Part shown: positions 18,556 through 26,460 of the stretch, in pieces
How positions within the stretch are numbered: position 1 is the first letter of the stretch
How the letters are laid out: every line of letters starts with the position of its first letter
Assembly (NCBI RefSeq): GCF_026626635.1
Contig: NZ_JAPNKA010000001.1
Span: 9,470,501-9,534,500, forward strand
Source: Archangium lansingense
GTDB taxonomy: Bacteria > Myxococcota > Myxococcia > Myxococcales > Myxococcaceae
DNA length: 64,000 nt
Direction: 5' to 3'
Made by a program: the position numbers and the translations under genes
Notes under the pieces: model-generated
Databases searched by the model: none
Seen by the model: only the letters and a program-made list of their open reading frames with translations
What the model was told of the DNA's origin: nothing

Positions 18556-19593
18556 ATGCCCATCATCGAGAACACCACTGCTTTCGCGGCCAGGGACTTC
18601 TTGTCCATCGACAAGGAGGGCGCGGACACGCTGGTCATCTGCCTCTGTGGCTCGTTCCGCCTACCCGGGCCTGGAAAGCCAGGACCCGAGGAATTGCCTA
18701 TGGCCGATGAGCAACCGGAGCCCGTGCCCGAGGACGTGTACTGGGGCGAGCCGGGCACCTCCAGCTTGCGGTACGAAGGCCAATCGACTTACTTCCGGCC
18801 CGGCACGGACATCTACTTGAACGGACAGGCCTGGGCGCCACTCGGACGTCCGGTGAAGGAGATGCAGGTGGCGGTCCGAGTGGGTGCCTGCCGCAAGGGC
18901 CTCCAGGTATTCGGGGACCGGGTGTGGCGGCGGGGCATCACCGGCTGGCGTCCGTCATCCCCTGAACCGTTCGAGTCCATGCCGCTACGCTACGAGCGCA
19001 GCTTCGGCGGCCCCGCCCCCCGGGAGGGGGAGCGCCCTTGTGCATATGAAGACCGCAACCCGCTCGGGCGAGGCTTCCACCCCGAAGGACGAGACGCCGT
19101 GGATCAACCACTGCCCAACCTGGAGGATCCCCTGCGCCTCCTCGCCTCTCCCACGGAGCGGGTGCCGCCTGCGGGCTTCGGAGCCATCGCGCGGGCGTGG
19201 CAACCACGCCTGGCATACGGGGGGACCTACAATCAGAAATGGATTGACCAGCGGGCCCCCTTGTGGCCACTCGATTTCGATGTGCGCTTCTTCCAGGCGG
19301 CCTCACCAGGACTGGTGGCGACCCCATGGTTGGAAGGAGGAGAGCCGGTGGTCCTGAGCGGACTCTCCCCGGATGGCATGTTCAGCTTCCACCTGCCTCG
19401 CCCCCGGCTAGTGGCCAGCGCGGTGTTCCGCGACCGGACCGAGCGTCGGCGCCTGCGCCTGGATGCAGTGCTGCTGGAACCTGACGAGCGGCTGCTCCGG
19501 CTGTACTGGCGAGTGGCATTCCCGGCGGAGCGCGAGCTCGCCAACCATGAACAGACACTCGTGCGCGAGTTGGAATCGTGGGAGGACGGATGA
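18556..19593 (+). CDS. DUF2169 type VI effector adaptor
   Basis: A 345-residue protein that starts like other DUF2169 members (MPIIENTTAFAA) and carries LCGSFRL, a GTDIYLNGQAWAP strand, RYERSFGG, ENPLGRGF-like DRNPLGRGF, PAGFGAIARAW and a final VVLSGLSPDG. In Agrobacterium a DUF2169 protein is the adaptor that stabilises a DNase toxin and loads it on the VgrG tip; the same role is inferred here for the DUF4150 toxin two genes downstream. The stop overlaps the next start in an ATGA, so the operon is tightly coupled. No VgrG, Hcp or sheath gene is present, so this is an orphan effector island. Confidence 0.9.
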   Translation: MPIIENTTAFAARDFLSIDKEGADTLVICLCGSFRLPGPGKPGPEELPMADEQPEPVPEDVYWGEPGTSSLRYEGQSTYFRPGTDIYLNGQAWAPLGRPVKEMQVAVRVGACRKGLQVFGDRVWRRGITGWRPSSPEPFESMPLRYERSFGGPAPREGERPCAYEDRNPLGRGFHPEGRDAVDQPLPNLEDPLRLLASPTERVPPAGFGAIARAWQPRLAYGGTYNQKWIDQRAPLWPLDFDVRFFQAASPGLVATPWLEGGEPVVLSGLSPDGMFSFHLPRPRLVASAVFRDRTERRRLRLDAVLLEPDERLLRLYWRVAFPAERELANHEQTLVRELESWEDG

Positions 19594-20657
19594 GCCCTCC
19601 GGACATGGGAAACCAGCCGCTCGCCATCATGAGCCTGGGACTGTGCACGCCCCTGGGGCTCACCGCACGGACCACGCAGGCGGAGGTGGCCGCAGGCACC
19701 GTCCGCATGTTCCAGACCGACGTGGAGGACATCCGGGGAGAGCCCGTCCGGGCCTCCGTGCTGAAACCGCTGGAAGAGGGGCTGCCTCGCGGCGAGCGCA
19801 TGGCCGCCATGGCGGTCACGGCACTCGAGGATTGCATGCGGGGCGCTCCGCCACCTGGGAAACACCCGCTCCCCGTCGTGCTGGGGCTTCCGGAGCCGGA
19901 GGGTGGCGCGCCCCTGGACGGGCAGAAACTGGCCCGGGCGGTGCTGGAAGCGGGCGCGGCTTGGCGCCTCCAGCTCGCGGACGGGGGATTGCTTGCCCGG
20001 GGCCGGGCCGCCTTCTTCCAGGCGCTGTGCTGGGCCGGCGAGATGCTGGACTCCAAGCGTTACCCGTTCGTCCTCGTGGGTGCAGTGGACTCGCTCTGCG
20101 ACCGTGAATCCCTGCGGATGCTGGCTGCCCGGGGGCGTACGCTCGGGGGTCCCAACCGGGACGGCATCATCCCCGGCGAAGGGGCGGGCTTCGTGCTGCT
20201 GGCGAGAGCGGGCGGGCTGGAAACGCGCGCCACCGAGGCACGAGGTCTGGTGCTGGGCTGCGCGCTCGCCAGGGACGAGCGCCACTTCCTGCAATCCCAA
20301 CCACCTCTTGGCCACGGGCTGACCGAGGCCTTCCGGCGGTTGCGTGCCCACCCGGTGGCGGGTACCCGGCGCGCGGATTTCTTCCTCTCATGCCAGCCCA
20401 CGGAGGCGTTCTGGGGCCGGGAGTTCACGCACGCCTACCTGCGCAACGCCAGCCTGCTGCCCGAACCGTTGGCGGGAGAAGTCATCGCCGGGAGCCTGGG
20501 GGATCCGGGAGCGGCGGCGGGCGTCATCCAGGTGGGCATGGCGCTGCATGCCCGGGGCGGCTGGGGCGAGGCCCGACCGGGCCCTTGGCGGACATTGGTG
20601 TATGGAAGCTCGGACGGCGGTCACATCGGAGCATGTATGGTGGAGGTGCACGCATGA
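19590..20657 (+). CDS. Ketosynthase-fold (thiolase-like) protein of the type VI operon, nucleophile Cys apparently missing
   Basis: A 355-residue protein whose layout follows beta-ketoacyl synthases: an N-terminal GLCTPLGLTARTT, the helix-strand-helix leading to GAVDSLCD, then DGIIPGEGAGFVLLARAG, PPLGHGLTEAFRR and GSLGDPGAAAGVIQVGMAL. The catalytic Cys motif expected before FFQALCWAGEML is replaced by LARGRAAFF, so a condensing reaction is unlikely. Proteins of this kind sit between DUF2169 and DUF4150 genes in several type VI effector operons. ATG 19590 and the stop at 20657 both overlap neighbours by 4 bp. A scaffold or chaperone role is speculation. Confidence 0.82.
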   Translation: MSPPDMGNQPLAIMSLGLCTPLGLTARTTQAEVAAGTVRMFQTDVEDIRGEPVRASVLKPLEEGLPRGERMAAMAVTALEDCMRGAPPPGKHPLPVVLGLPEPEGGAPLDGQKLARAVLEAGAAWRLQLADGGLLARGRAAFFQALCWAGEMLDSKRYPFVLVGAVDSLCDRESLRMLAARGRTLGGPNRDGIIPGEGAGFVLLARAGGLETRATEARGLVLGCALARDERHFLQSQPPLGHGLTEAFRRLRAHPVAGTRRADFFLSCQPTEAFWGREFTHAYLRNASLLPEPLAGEVIAGSLGDPGAAAGVIQVGMALHARGGWGEARPGPWRTLVYGSSDGGHIGACMVEVHA

Positions 20658-21625
20658 GTCACGTCTTCGTCAACGGGCGCATGGCGCTCAACGCGGGAGA
20701 TGGGCAGACCCAGACATGCCCGGTGCCGGACGTGTGCAAGACGCCCTCGCCGGGTGGCCCGGTGCCGGTGCCCTACGTCAACGTGGCACGGGACTCAGAC
20801 CTGGCCAAGGGAACCAAGAAGGTGTCGATCGAGGGGCACCCCGTGGCCCTCAGCAGTTCCAACCTGAGCACCAGTACGGGAGACGAGGCGGGCACCGCGG
20901 GTGGCGGCATCATCTCCGCCAAGACGAAGGGCAAGGTGACGTGGGCCACCTTCAGCCCGGACGTGAAGTTCGAGGGCAAGAACGTCGTCCGCTTCCTCGA
21001 CATCTGCCTGCACAACGGCAACGCGGTCAACACGGGAGGCAACGCCGCTACCGGCAAGCCCAGCGTTGGCCTGACCTATGGCGCAGACGACAAGTGCCCC
21101 ATCTGCGGCAACCCGGCGGGGCACGAGTTGAAGTCGGACAAGCGCAGCGAAAAGGCGGCCCAGAAACTCTACAAAAGATGCCCTCCGCACAAGCGTGTCC
21201 GTGACCAGAAGAAAGGTTACATGGCCGGTGTGCTGCGCTGCCGGCATCCCAAAACTGGTAAAACGGTCTTCCTGCAGTTGCATTCCGGCAACACCGAAAT
21301 CCAGAAATTCATCGTAAAGCCCAAGCCACCTTCGCCCATCGAATGGAAGAGCCTCGGCGGCCAGAAAATCCACGTAGAACGCAGTCCAGAATTCAAAGGC
21401 CCTCCTGTCGGCAGTTGCGCGGCCCAAAAGCTCATCTCCGAGGCCAGGAGGTTAGGACTTGAAATCAAATCCATGACGGAGTTCTGGGTGGGCCCCATCA
21501 ACGAGGAAGGCCGACGTAACGGTCACCACTACGAATCCTGTCCAACCTGCAAAAAGCTCCTCCCTGCCCTTCTGTGTCCACAGCAGGGCAATGGAACGAC
21601 CACCGTCGATCTGAAGACCAATTGA
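20654..21625 (+). CDS. DUF4150 PAAR-like type VI effector with deaminase-like toxin domain
   Basis: A 323-residue effector. Residues 1-140 are the DUF4150 PAAR-like spike tip (VFVNGRMALN, CPVPDVCKTPSP, VPYVNVARDSD, CLHNGNAVNTGG). A linker carries CPICG at 148-152 and Cys176-His179, a possible zinc site. The C-terminal part begins YMAGVLRC and LHSGNTE, then GSCAAQKLISEA (Cys255), a TEFWVG segment (Glu276) and CPTCKKLLPALLC (Cys296, Cys299). That Cys/CxxC pattern is like zinc-dependent nucleic-acid deaminase toxins and RluA-linked deaminase-like domains; the fold call is inference. ATG 20654 overlaps the upstream stop. The toxin half and the following genes are AT-richer than the operon start, a sign of swapping. 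Confidence 0.85.
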   Translation: MSHVFVNGRMALNAGDGQTQTCPVPDVCKTPSPGGPVPVPYVNVARDSDLAKGTKKVSIEGHPVALSSSNLSTSTGDEAGTAGGGIISAKTKGKVTWATFSPDVKFEGKNVVRFLDICLHNGNAVNTGGNAATGKPSVGLTYGADDKCPICGNPAGHELKSDKRSEKAAQKLYKRCPPHKRVRDQKKGYMAGVLRCRHPKTGKTVFLQLHSGNTEIQKFIVKPKPPSPIEWKSLGGQKIHVERSPEFKGPPVGSCAAQKLISEARRLGLEIKSMTEFWVGPINEEGRRNGHHYESCPTCKKLLPALLCPQQGNGTTTVDLKTN

Positions 21626-21626
21626 C

Positions 21627-22391
21627 ATGTCTATCAAGAGCACAGAAACCCGAATGCAGGCAGTGGTCCAAGCCATTACCCAGTATCATCCATCCTTCGC
21701 CGACGAAATCCGAGGGTGCAGTCCCGCCGAAATTTCTCAACTCCAAGCGGCCGTCGGTCAGCCGATCCCTCCTTCCTACATCGAGTTCCTGCAACTCATG
21801 GGGCACAGCACCGGGCCGCTGCAACTGTTCCAGGATTCCGACGTCTTCTCCTTCGGGCCTGTTCTAGCGTATCACTCCAACAAAAACATACCGCGTCCGC
21901 CAGAGCGCTATCTGCTGTTCGGCCTCGCGGAAGATGACCCCTATTACGACTTCTACCTGGACTGTGGTACCCCAGATCCCCAGGTGGTTCGGTTTCCGAC
22001 GCCAGAGAGAGTCGAGGAGTTTCCCAGGATCATCGAGCAGTTGGACTGGCTGGCGTCCTCTCTCTACGAGTTTGTCTTCTCCAAGGCTTTCTTCGGCTTC
22101 CACGTTTCGCGTTTTCCGCAGAGGGGTTCTCTCGCCGAGAATCCTGAGACTCGCATCAAGCTCGAACAGGAACAGGCTGAGTTGCCGCTAAAGAAACTGG
22201 GTTTCACACGCCATCCGCAGTCGAGCGCTGCAGTGACGTACTACGAACGTCCAACCTGTACGGTCGTTCTCAGCCGAAGCCGCCCCATAGGCGCCCCTCT
22301 ACTCTTTTCCCTGGCAGCTTACGATCGGCGAGAGTTGCTCAAGGTCTCGGATGTCCTAGCGCAGCAACTCCACCTCATCGCTCCTGGGTGA
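21627..22391 (+). CDS. SMI1/KNR4-family immunity protein, first copy
   Basis: A 254-residue soluble protein starting 1 bp after the toxin stop. Residues 14-60 are the SMI1/KNR4 (SUKH) signature: CSPAEISQLQAAVG, IPPSYIEFLQLMG, then a beta-rich middle with a YLLFGLAED strand and Asp/Tyr motifs. SUKH proteins are the commonest immunity partners of polymorphic nuclease and deaminase toxins, and its place directly after the effector makes it the likely antidote. The C-terminal 90 residues (GFTRHPQSSAAVTYY) are shared with the next gene and are not part of the core SUKH fold. Confidence 0.85.
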   Translation: MSIKSTETRMQAVVQAITQYHPSFADEIRGCSPAEISQLQAAVGQPIPPSYIEFLQLMGHSTGPLQLFQDSDVFSFGPVLAYHSNKNIPRPPERYLLFGLAEDDPYYDFYLDCGTPDPQVVRFPTPERVEEFPRIIEQLDWLASSLYEFVFSKAFFGFHVSRFPQRGSLAENPETRIKLEQEQAELPLKKLGFTRHPQSSAAVTYYERPTCTVVLSRSRPIGAPLLFSLAAYDRRELLKVSDVLAQQLHLIAPG

Positions 22392-23212
22392 TTTCGAAAT
22401 CCACGTCTCCACCGGCGATGCCTACATCACAGGAGAGCGGCTTGAGTTCCCCCCAGACAAACAGGATGGAGCAGTTGATCTCCGCCATCGCGCGGTATCA
22501 CCCCTCCTTCCACACTGAAATCGAAGGATGCTCCCCAGAGGAAATCGAGAGACTCCAGGCGCTCGTGGGCCAACCTCTGCCCGAGCCCTATGTCGAGTTC
22601 CTCCGTGTCATGGGTCGCCGGATGGGCGGGATGTCCTTCCAGGACGGAGACTTCCGCATCGAAACCCTCATCCGGCACTACTCCAGCGAGGAAGCCGATC
22701 GCGACAGCCCTCCCGCCATCGGCATCTCCCGTTACGGTCCTTACGGTAACAGCCGCGAGATCTACGAGAGGCCTATCGAATTGAGCCAGGACGAGGACTC
22801 GGGTGAATTCGCGCTCACCACCTACCCTCCGGCAGAGCGTCCCCACGAATTCCCCGAGTCCATCCGCGTCTTCGATCTCGTGGACCCCACCCTCTACGAA
22901 GCGCTCTTTGCAAAGGCCTATCTGCAGTACCGCTGGCCCCAGTTCAAACACCAGCGGACCCTCTTCTTCGACGCGCATTCTCCTGAGGAAGTCGAAAGAG
23001 GCGCCGCCATCCTCGAGCAGCTCGGATTCGAGCGGCACCCCGAATCAACCGTCGTCGTGCGCTACTTCGATCGGCAGGACGCCACCGCCATCATCAGCCC
23101 CAACCCGGGTGAGCCCGTGCGCCTCTCGCTCGCGGCACATGATGCCGTGCAACTGCACCATCTGGCGGATGAACTCAGTAGACGACTGCCACCCGTTCCT
23201 GCCTCGAAATAG
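22388..23212 (+). CDS. SMI1/KNR4-family immunity protein, second copy
   Basis: A 274-residue paralogue of the preceding gene: RYHPSFHTEIEGCSPEEIERL, LPEPYVEFLRVMG, IGISRYG and a C-terminal GFERHPESTVVVRYFDRQD all align with it, but identity is only moderate by eye. The GTG at 22388 overlaps the previous stop in GTGA and is taken as the start; ATG 22418 would remove ten residues. It either guards against the same toxin or is kept from an earlier effector. It is nearer the genome's usual base composition than the first copy. Confidence 0.83.
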   Translation: MISKSTSPPAMPTSQESGLSSPQTNRMEQLISAIARYHPSFHTEIEGCSPEEIERLQALVGQPLPEPYVEFLRVMGRRMGGMSFQDGDFRIETLIRHYSSEEADRDSPPAIGISRYGPYGNSREIYERPIELSQDEDSGEFALTTYPPAERPHEFPESIRVFDLVDPTLYEALFAKAYLQYRWPQFKHQRTLFFDAHSPEEVERGAAILEQLGFERHPESTVVVRYFDRQDATAIISPNPGEPVRLSLAAHDAVQLHHLADELSRRLPPVPASK

Positions 23213-23266
23213 CCCCTCGCCTGAGGCCCGGCGCGAGCCGGTGCATCAGACTCGCGCCCGGGTGGC

Positions 23267-23686
23267 TCAGAACAGGCGCATCTGCGACTTATCCTCCTCC
23301 TTGCCCGAGCTGCGCGCGGGCAGCGGGGTGAAGCCGTGCTTCGTCGCCCACTCCTGACTTGGCCCGGGCCAGCGGAACCGGTCGAGATACACCTTGCCCT
23401 TCTCGTCGAACTCGACGCCCTCGGCGACCAGCAGCTCCTTCTGGTTGTACCCCTGCGTGCTGATGCCGCCCGAGCGGTTGATGATCCGCTGCCAGGGCAC
23501 CTTGGCCGCGCGCGGCCCCAGGTCCCCCATCGCGAGCCCTACAACGCGTGCATCGCAACCGCCTCCCACGATGATCGCGATGTCACCGTAGGTGGACACC
23601 TGGCCGTGCGGCACCTGCTCGACGACCTGGTAGATGCGCTCGAAAAACCTTCGCTCCTGCATGGTGATGGTAACGGTCGTGGACAT
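23267..23686 (-). CDS. Alkyltransferase-like (ATL) DNA repair protein
   Basis: A 139-residue protein with the MGMT DNA-binding domain: FFERIYQVVEQVPHGQVSTYGDIA, GLAMGDL and the active-site helix. The PCHRV active site reads PWQRI, so the alkyl-acceptor Cys is Trp, as in ATL proteins. Those bind O6-alkylguanine without repairing it and route the lesion to nucleotide excision repair. NRSGGIS is also typical. The C-terminal 20 residues are an extra polar tail ending QMRLF. It lies 133 bp downstream of the retron-linked LRR gene on the same strand; a link is not shown. Confidence 0.9.
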   Translation of the reverse strand: MSTTVTITMQERRFFERIYQVVEQVPHGQVSTYGDIAIIVGGGCDARVVGLAMGDLGPRAAKVPWQRIINRSGGISTQGYNQKELLVAEGVEFDEKGKVYLDRFRWPGPSQEWATKHGFTPLPARSSGKEEDKSQMRLF

Positions 23687-23819
23687 GTCTTCTCCAGTCA
23701 GGTCTCGCGTACTACCTCAGAGACCCTGTCCAGGGAAGTCGGTATTACGTCCGCCGTCATATACATGACCCGACACGTGGAGTAGGCAGGCGCCCCCGTG
23801 CCCGGTCGGAAACAGGGCT

Positions 23820-24803
23820 CTAGAGATACACGCCCTTGCCGAGCCGCTTCAGTAGCGGCGCCAGCTCCCGGGCCGAGAGCCCCATGTCCCGGAGATCCAA
23901 CAGGCGCAGCTTCGGCAGCGCCTTCTTGAGCCGGAAGGCCAGCGCCCCCTCCTCGCTCAGCTCATTGCGCGCCAGTTCGAGCCGCTGAAGGTTCACCAAC
24001 ACCTCGCTGCCCGCGAGCACCTCCGCGACCTCGTCGCCGAGATCGTTGCGGTTGAGGGCGAGCAGCTCGAGCGACCCGAGCCGCTCCGAGCCCGCCAGGG
24101 CGGCGATGCCCTCCTCGGAGATGCCGGTACCCGACAAGTACAGGCGCTCCAGCGAGAAGCGGCTCTCCGCGAGCGCCTCGGCGAATTCGTCCCCGCTCCC
24201 GTCATTCCCCGTCAGGCTGAGCCAGCGCAGGCTCGTCAGCACCGCGCTCTCGGCCAGCGCGGCCACCCCCTCCGGGTCCACGTTGGAGAGCGCCAACCCT
24301 TCCAACCGCCCGGCATGCGCGGCGGTGGCGAGCGCCCGCACCGCCTCATCCGCGGGCTCGTCCCCCGTCAGCTTCAGCCAGCGGATCTGCTCGAACCAGG
24401 GCTGCGCCATGGCCTTCGCCAGCCCCGTCCCATCCCCGACTTCGAGCCGCAACCGGTGAATGGGCTCGAGCGCGAGCAGCGTCTCCCCATGCTCCGCGAG
24501 GCTCTTCTCCGAGAGGGACACCTCCTCGACGAAGCCTCGGCTGAGCTCGAAGCCGGACGCGCCCAGGGCCTTCAGCCCGCCCAACCACGCCTTCCCGTGC
24601 TCTCGCAGCAGCGCGTCCACCCGCTTGCGCAACGTGAGCCGCCGCGCCGGATCCATCCCCCGCCCCGTGAGCGCCACTTGCGCTCGAATGAGCTCAGCGC
24701 GCGGAGCATCCTTCTCGCGGAGGGACTCCGCACAGGCCAGACGGGCCTCCATCTCGTTTGGGTGGGCAGCCACCCGTGCCAGCAACTCGCGGAGGGGACT
24801 CAT
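23820..24803 (-). CDS. TIGR02996-domain leucine-rich-repeat protein, candidate retron accessory
   Basis: A 327-residue protein. The N-terminus (LLARVAAHPNEMEARLACAESL, DAPRAELIRAQVAL) is the TIGR02996 repeat-companion domain found in myxobacterial and planctomycete proteins. Residues about 100-320 are leucine-rich repeats of the ribonuclease-inhibitor type: LTSLRWLSLTGN, FSLERLYLSGTGI, LGSLELLALNRNDL, LVNLQRLELARNELS, LRLLDLRDMG. No enzymatic motif, signal peptide or membrane segment is seen. ATG 24803 overlaps the retron RT stop in an ATGA, so it is translated with the RT. That makes it the best candidate for a retron effector or sensor here; this role is inferred from position only. Confidence 0.85.
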   Translation of the reverse strand: MSPLRELLARVAAHPNEMEARLACAESLREKDAPRAELIRAQVALTGRGMDPARRLTLRKRVDALLREHGKAWLGGLKALGASGFELSRGFVEEVSLSEKSLAEHGETLLALEPIHRLRLEVGDGTGLAKAMAQPWFEQIRWLKLTGDEPADEAVRALATAAHAGRLEGLALSNVDPEGVAALAESAVLTSLRWLSLTGNDGSGDEFAEALAESRFSLERLYLSGTGISEEGIAALAGSERLGSLELLALNRNDLGDEVAEVLAGSEVLVNLQRLELARNELSEEGALAFRLKKALPKLRLLDLRDMGLSARELAPLLKRLGKGVYL

Positions 24804-26218
24804 CGGCCGAGCAACTCCTTCACCTCGTGCTGCCAGCGCGAGCCCAGCTCCGGGTGCACCATGCGGACGTAGGCCGCGTAGCCTTCCAGCCAGCGCTCGA
24901 AGTCCGGCCGGCCCCTCGCCTGCGAGGCCACCCCGTGCTTGCGGCAGTTGGCGAGGATGGCCTTGAAACGGCGCCGATCCTCACGCGGGATGGAGACCTT
25001 CTGATTCACCGTGAGGCCCGTCACACGCTGGCGGGAGCCCTGGCGCATCACCCGCCGCTTCGGGCTGTTCTCCGTGAAGCCCTCCTGCTGGAGGATGGCG
25101 TTGAGCCACCAGAAGAAGCGACCCAGGCGCTCGGGGGGCGCTCGGAAGGAGAAGGACAGGTCATCCGCGTAGCGGGTGTAGGTGGCGCCGAACTTCCCGG
25201 CCAGCGCGGTGAGGCGCGCATCCATGCGCCGGCAGACAAGGTTGGCAATCGCCGGTGAAGTCGGCGCGCCCTGCGGCAGCATGCCCGGCCAGACCACCGT
25301 CCCGTCCGGCAGCTTCGGCCGGTGCGTGGTGAGCCCGGCGAGCACTCCAGACACCTCCTCGCCATAGCCGTGCGCCTCGAACAGACCCTTCACCCGGCGG
25401 AAGTGCACCGTGGGGAAGAAGTCCTCCAGGTCCACCCGCACCACCGCCATGGCCCCCACGTGGGGCTCGGCATTGCTCACCGTGGAGCGGCCCTCGATGA
25501 AGCCGTGCGCGGCCGGGTGCGGCGTCATGCGCGCGAGCACCTTGTCGAGGATGGCCCGCTGGACCTCCTTGAGCTTCTGGCGCGGCGCCGAGATGCGGCG
25601 CACCCCGCCCGAGCGCTTGGGAACCTCGAACTCAACGTACCCCGAGCCGGCCTCCGTGCCCGGACGCATCAACGCATCGAGCGCGGACTCCTCCACGCCT
25701 ACCAGCTCCGCCACATCCGCCCGGGTGCGCAGTGGGGGCAGCTCGCCCGTGGTGGGCGGAGGGCGCTTTACCCGCCGGAAGCCGCGCATCTCACTGGCGA
25801 AGAGGCCGAAGTTCCAGCCAGTGGGATTCCACCCGCCCACGGCCCCATGGCGGTAGCGGGGATCTCCCCGGAGATCCGGCGGCGCCACATCCGCGAGCCC
25901 CAGCTTGCGCACCGCGGCACGTGCGGTCTGAGACACGCGCGTGTCCGAATCCTTCACCCGATGGCGGAGCAGCCGGGCCGCCGTCATGCTGGAGAAGAGC
26001 AGCGGCAGGTGCCGTACCCCCTTCAGCCGCTCGCGAGGGTCCACGCTGCGCAGCTTGCGCTCGACGGGCTCCTGCCAGAGGCGACTCACGTAGAAGCGCG
26101 CCACCTCGTACTCGGCCAGACCCTGATGGCGCTCCAGCAACTCGGTGATGCGCTCGAAGTGGGTATCGGGGTCCGCCAGCAGGGGCTTGAGCTCGAGGAG
26201 GAGGCTGGCGAGGTTCAT
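24800..26218 (-). CDS. Retron reverse transcriptase
   Basis: A 472-residue RT. Residues 1-150 form a helical, Arg-rich N-terminal extension like that of the Myxococcus Mx162 and Stigmatella Sa163 retron RTs. The polymerase follows: FEVPKRSGGVRRISAP, the retron-specific NAXXH motif as NAEPH (249-253), VRVDLEDFFPTV with a catalytic Asp (263), PQGAPTSP (315-322), YADD (350-353) and the second retron hallmark VTG (399-401). The C-terminal 60 residues bind the template RNA in known retrons. It should copy the msd part of the RNA encoded just upstream (26249-26413) from a 2'-OH of a branching guanosine to make msDNA. Confidence 0.95.
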   Translation of the reverse strand: MNLASLLLELKPLLADPDTHFERITELLERHQGLAEYEVARFYVSRLWQEPVERKLRSVDPRERLKGVRHLPLLFSSMTAARLLRHRVKDSDTRVSQTARAAVRKLGLADVAPPDLRGDPRYRHGAVGGWNPTGWNFGLFASEMRGFRRVKRPPPTTGELPPLRTRADVAELVGVEESALDALMRPGTEAGSGYVEFEVPKRSGGVRRISAPRQKLKEVQRAILDKVLARMTPHPAAHGFIEGRSTVSNAEPHVGAMAVVRVDLEDFFPTVHFRRVKGLFEAHGYGEEVSGVLAGLTTHRPKLPDGTVVWPGMLPQGAPTSPAIANLVCRRMDARLTALAGKFGATYTRYADDLSFSFRAPPERLGRFFWWLNAILQQEGFTENSPKRRVMRQGSRQRVTGLTVNQKVSIPREDRRRFKAILANCRKHGVASQARGRPDFERWLEGYAAYVRMVHPELGSRWQHEVKELLGR

Positions 26219-26248
26219 GTGCTGTACCCGGGACGGCCAAGGATGAAA

Positions 26249-26413
26249 CCGGTGCTCCTGGAGCCGCCGCCACCTGCACGGCAGAGGCAGACGAGGTCAG
26301 GGTAGCCCGCGAGGCGGACCTCGTACTGCATCGTTCTTCAATGGGTAACGTCAGCAGCCGCGACGTGACATCGCGGACGGAAGGCTGGCTGCACACGACC
26401 CCAGGAGCACCGG
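26249..26413 (-). ncRNA. Retron msr-msd RNA
   Basis: On the minus strand a 13-base segment (26413-26401, CCGGTGCTCCTGG) is exactly complementary to 26261-26249; six further RNA pairs, three of them G-U, extend the stem to 26395/26267. This is the a1/a2 inverted repeat that defines retron RNAs. Inside it, AGC at 26390-26388 offers a branching G (26389; 26385 is an alternative). An msr hairpin has a 6-bp CCGCGA/TCGCGG stem with a 7-base loop (26376-26358). An msd hairpin has an 8-bp ACGAGGTC/GACCTCGT stem extended by GCAG/CTGC across one bulged base, with an 18-base loop (26329-26287). The a2 end lies 30 bp before the RT start. The enclosed 127 bases allow an msDNA of only about 60-75 bases. 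Exact ends are estimates. Confidence 0.85.
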
Positions 26414-26460
26414 GGACAAGCTGACCACAACCGGAGCGGACTGGAAAGAGCGCCCTCGCT

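Noticed and set aside
24800..26218. Group II intron maturase or diversity-generating retroelement RT
   Set aside because: No maturase or endonuclease domain, no intron RNA domain V, no template-repeat/variable-repeat pair; NAXXH, VTG and the a1/a2 repeat favour a retron.
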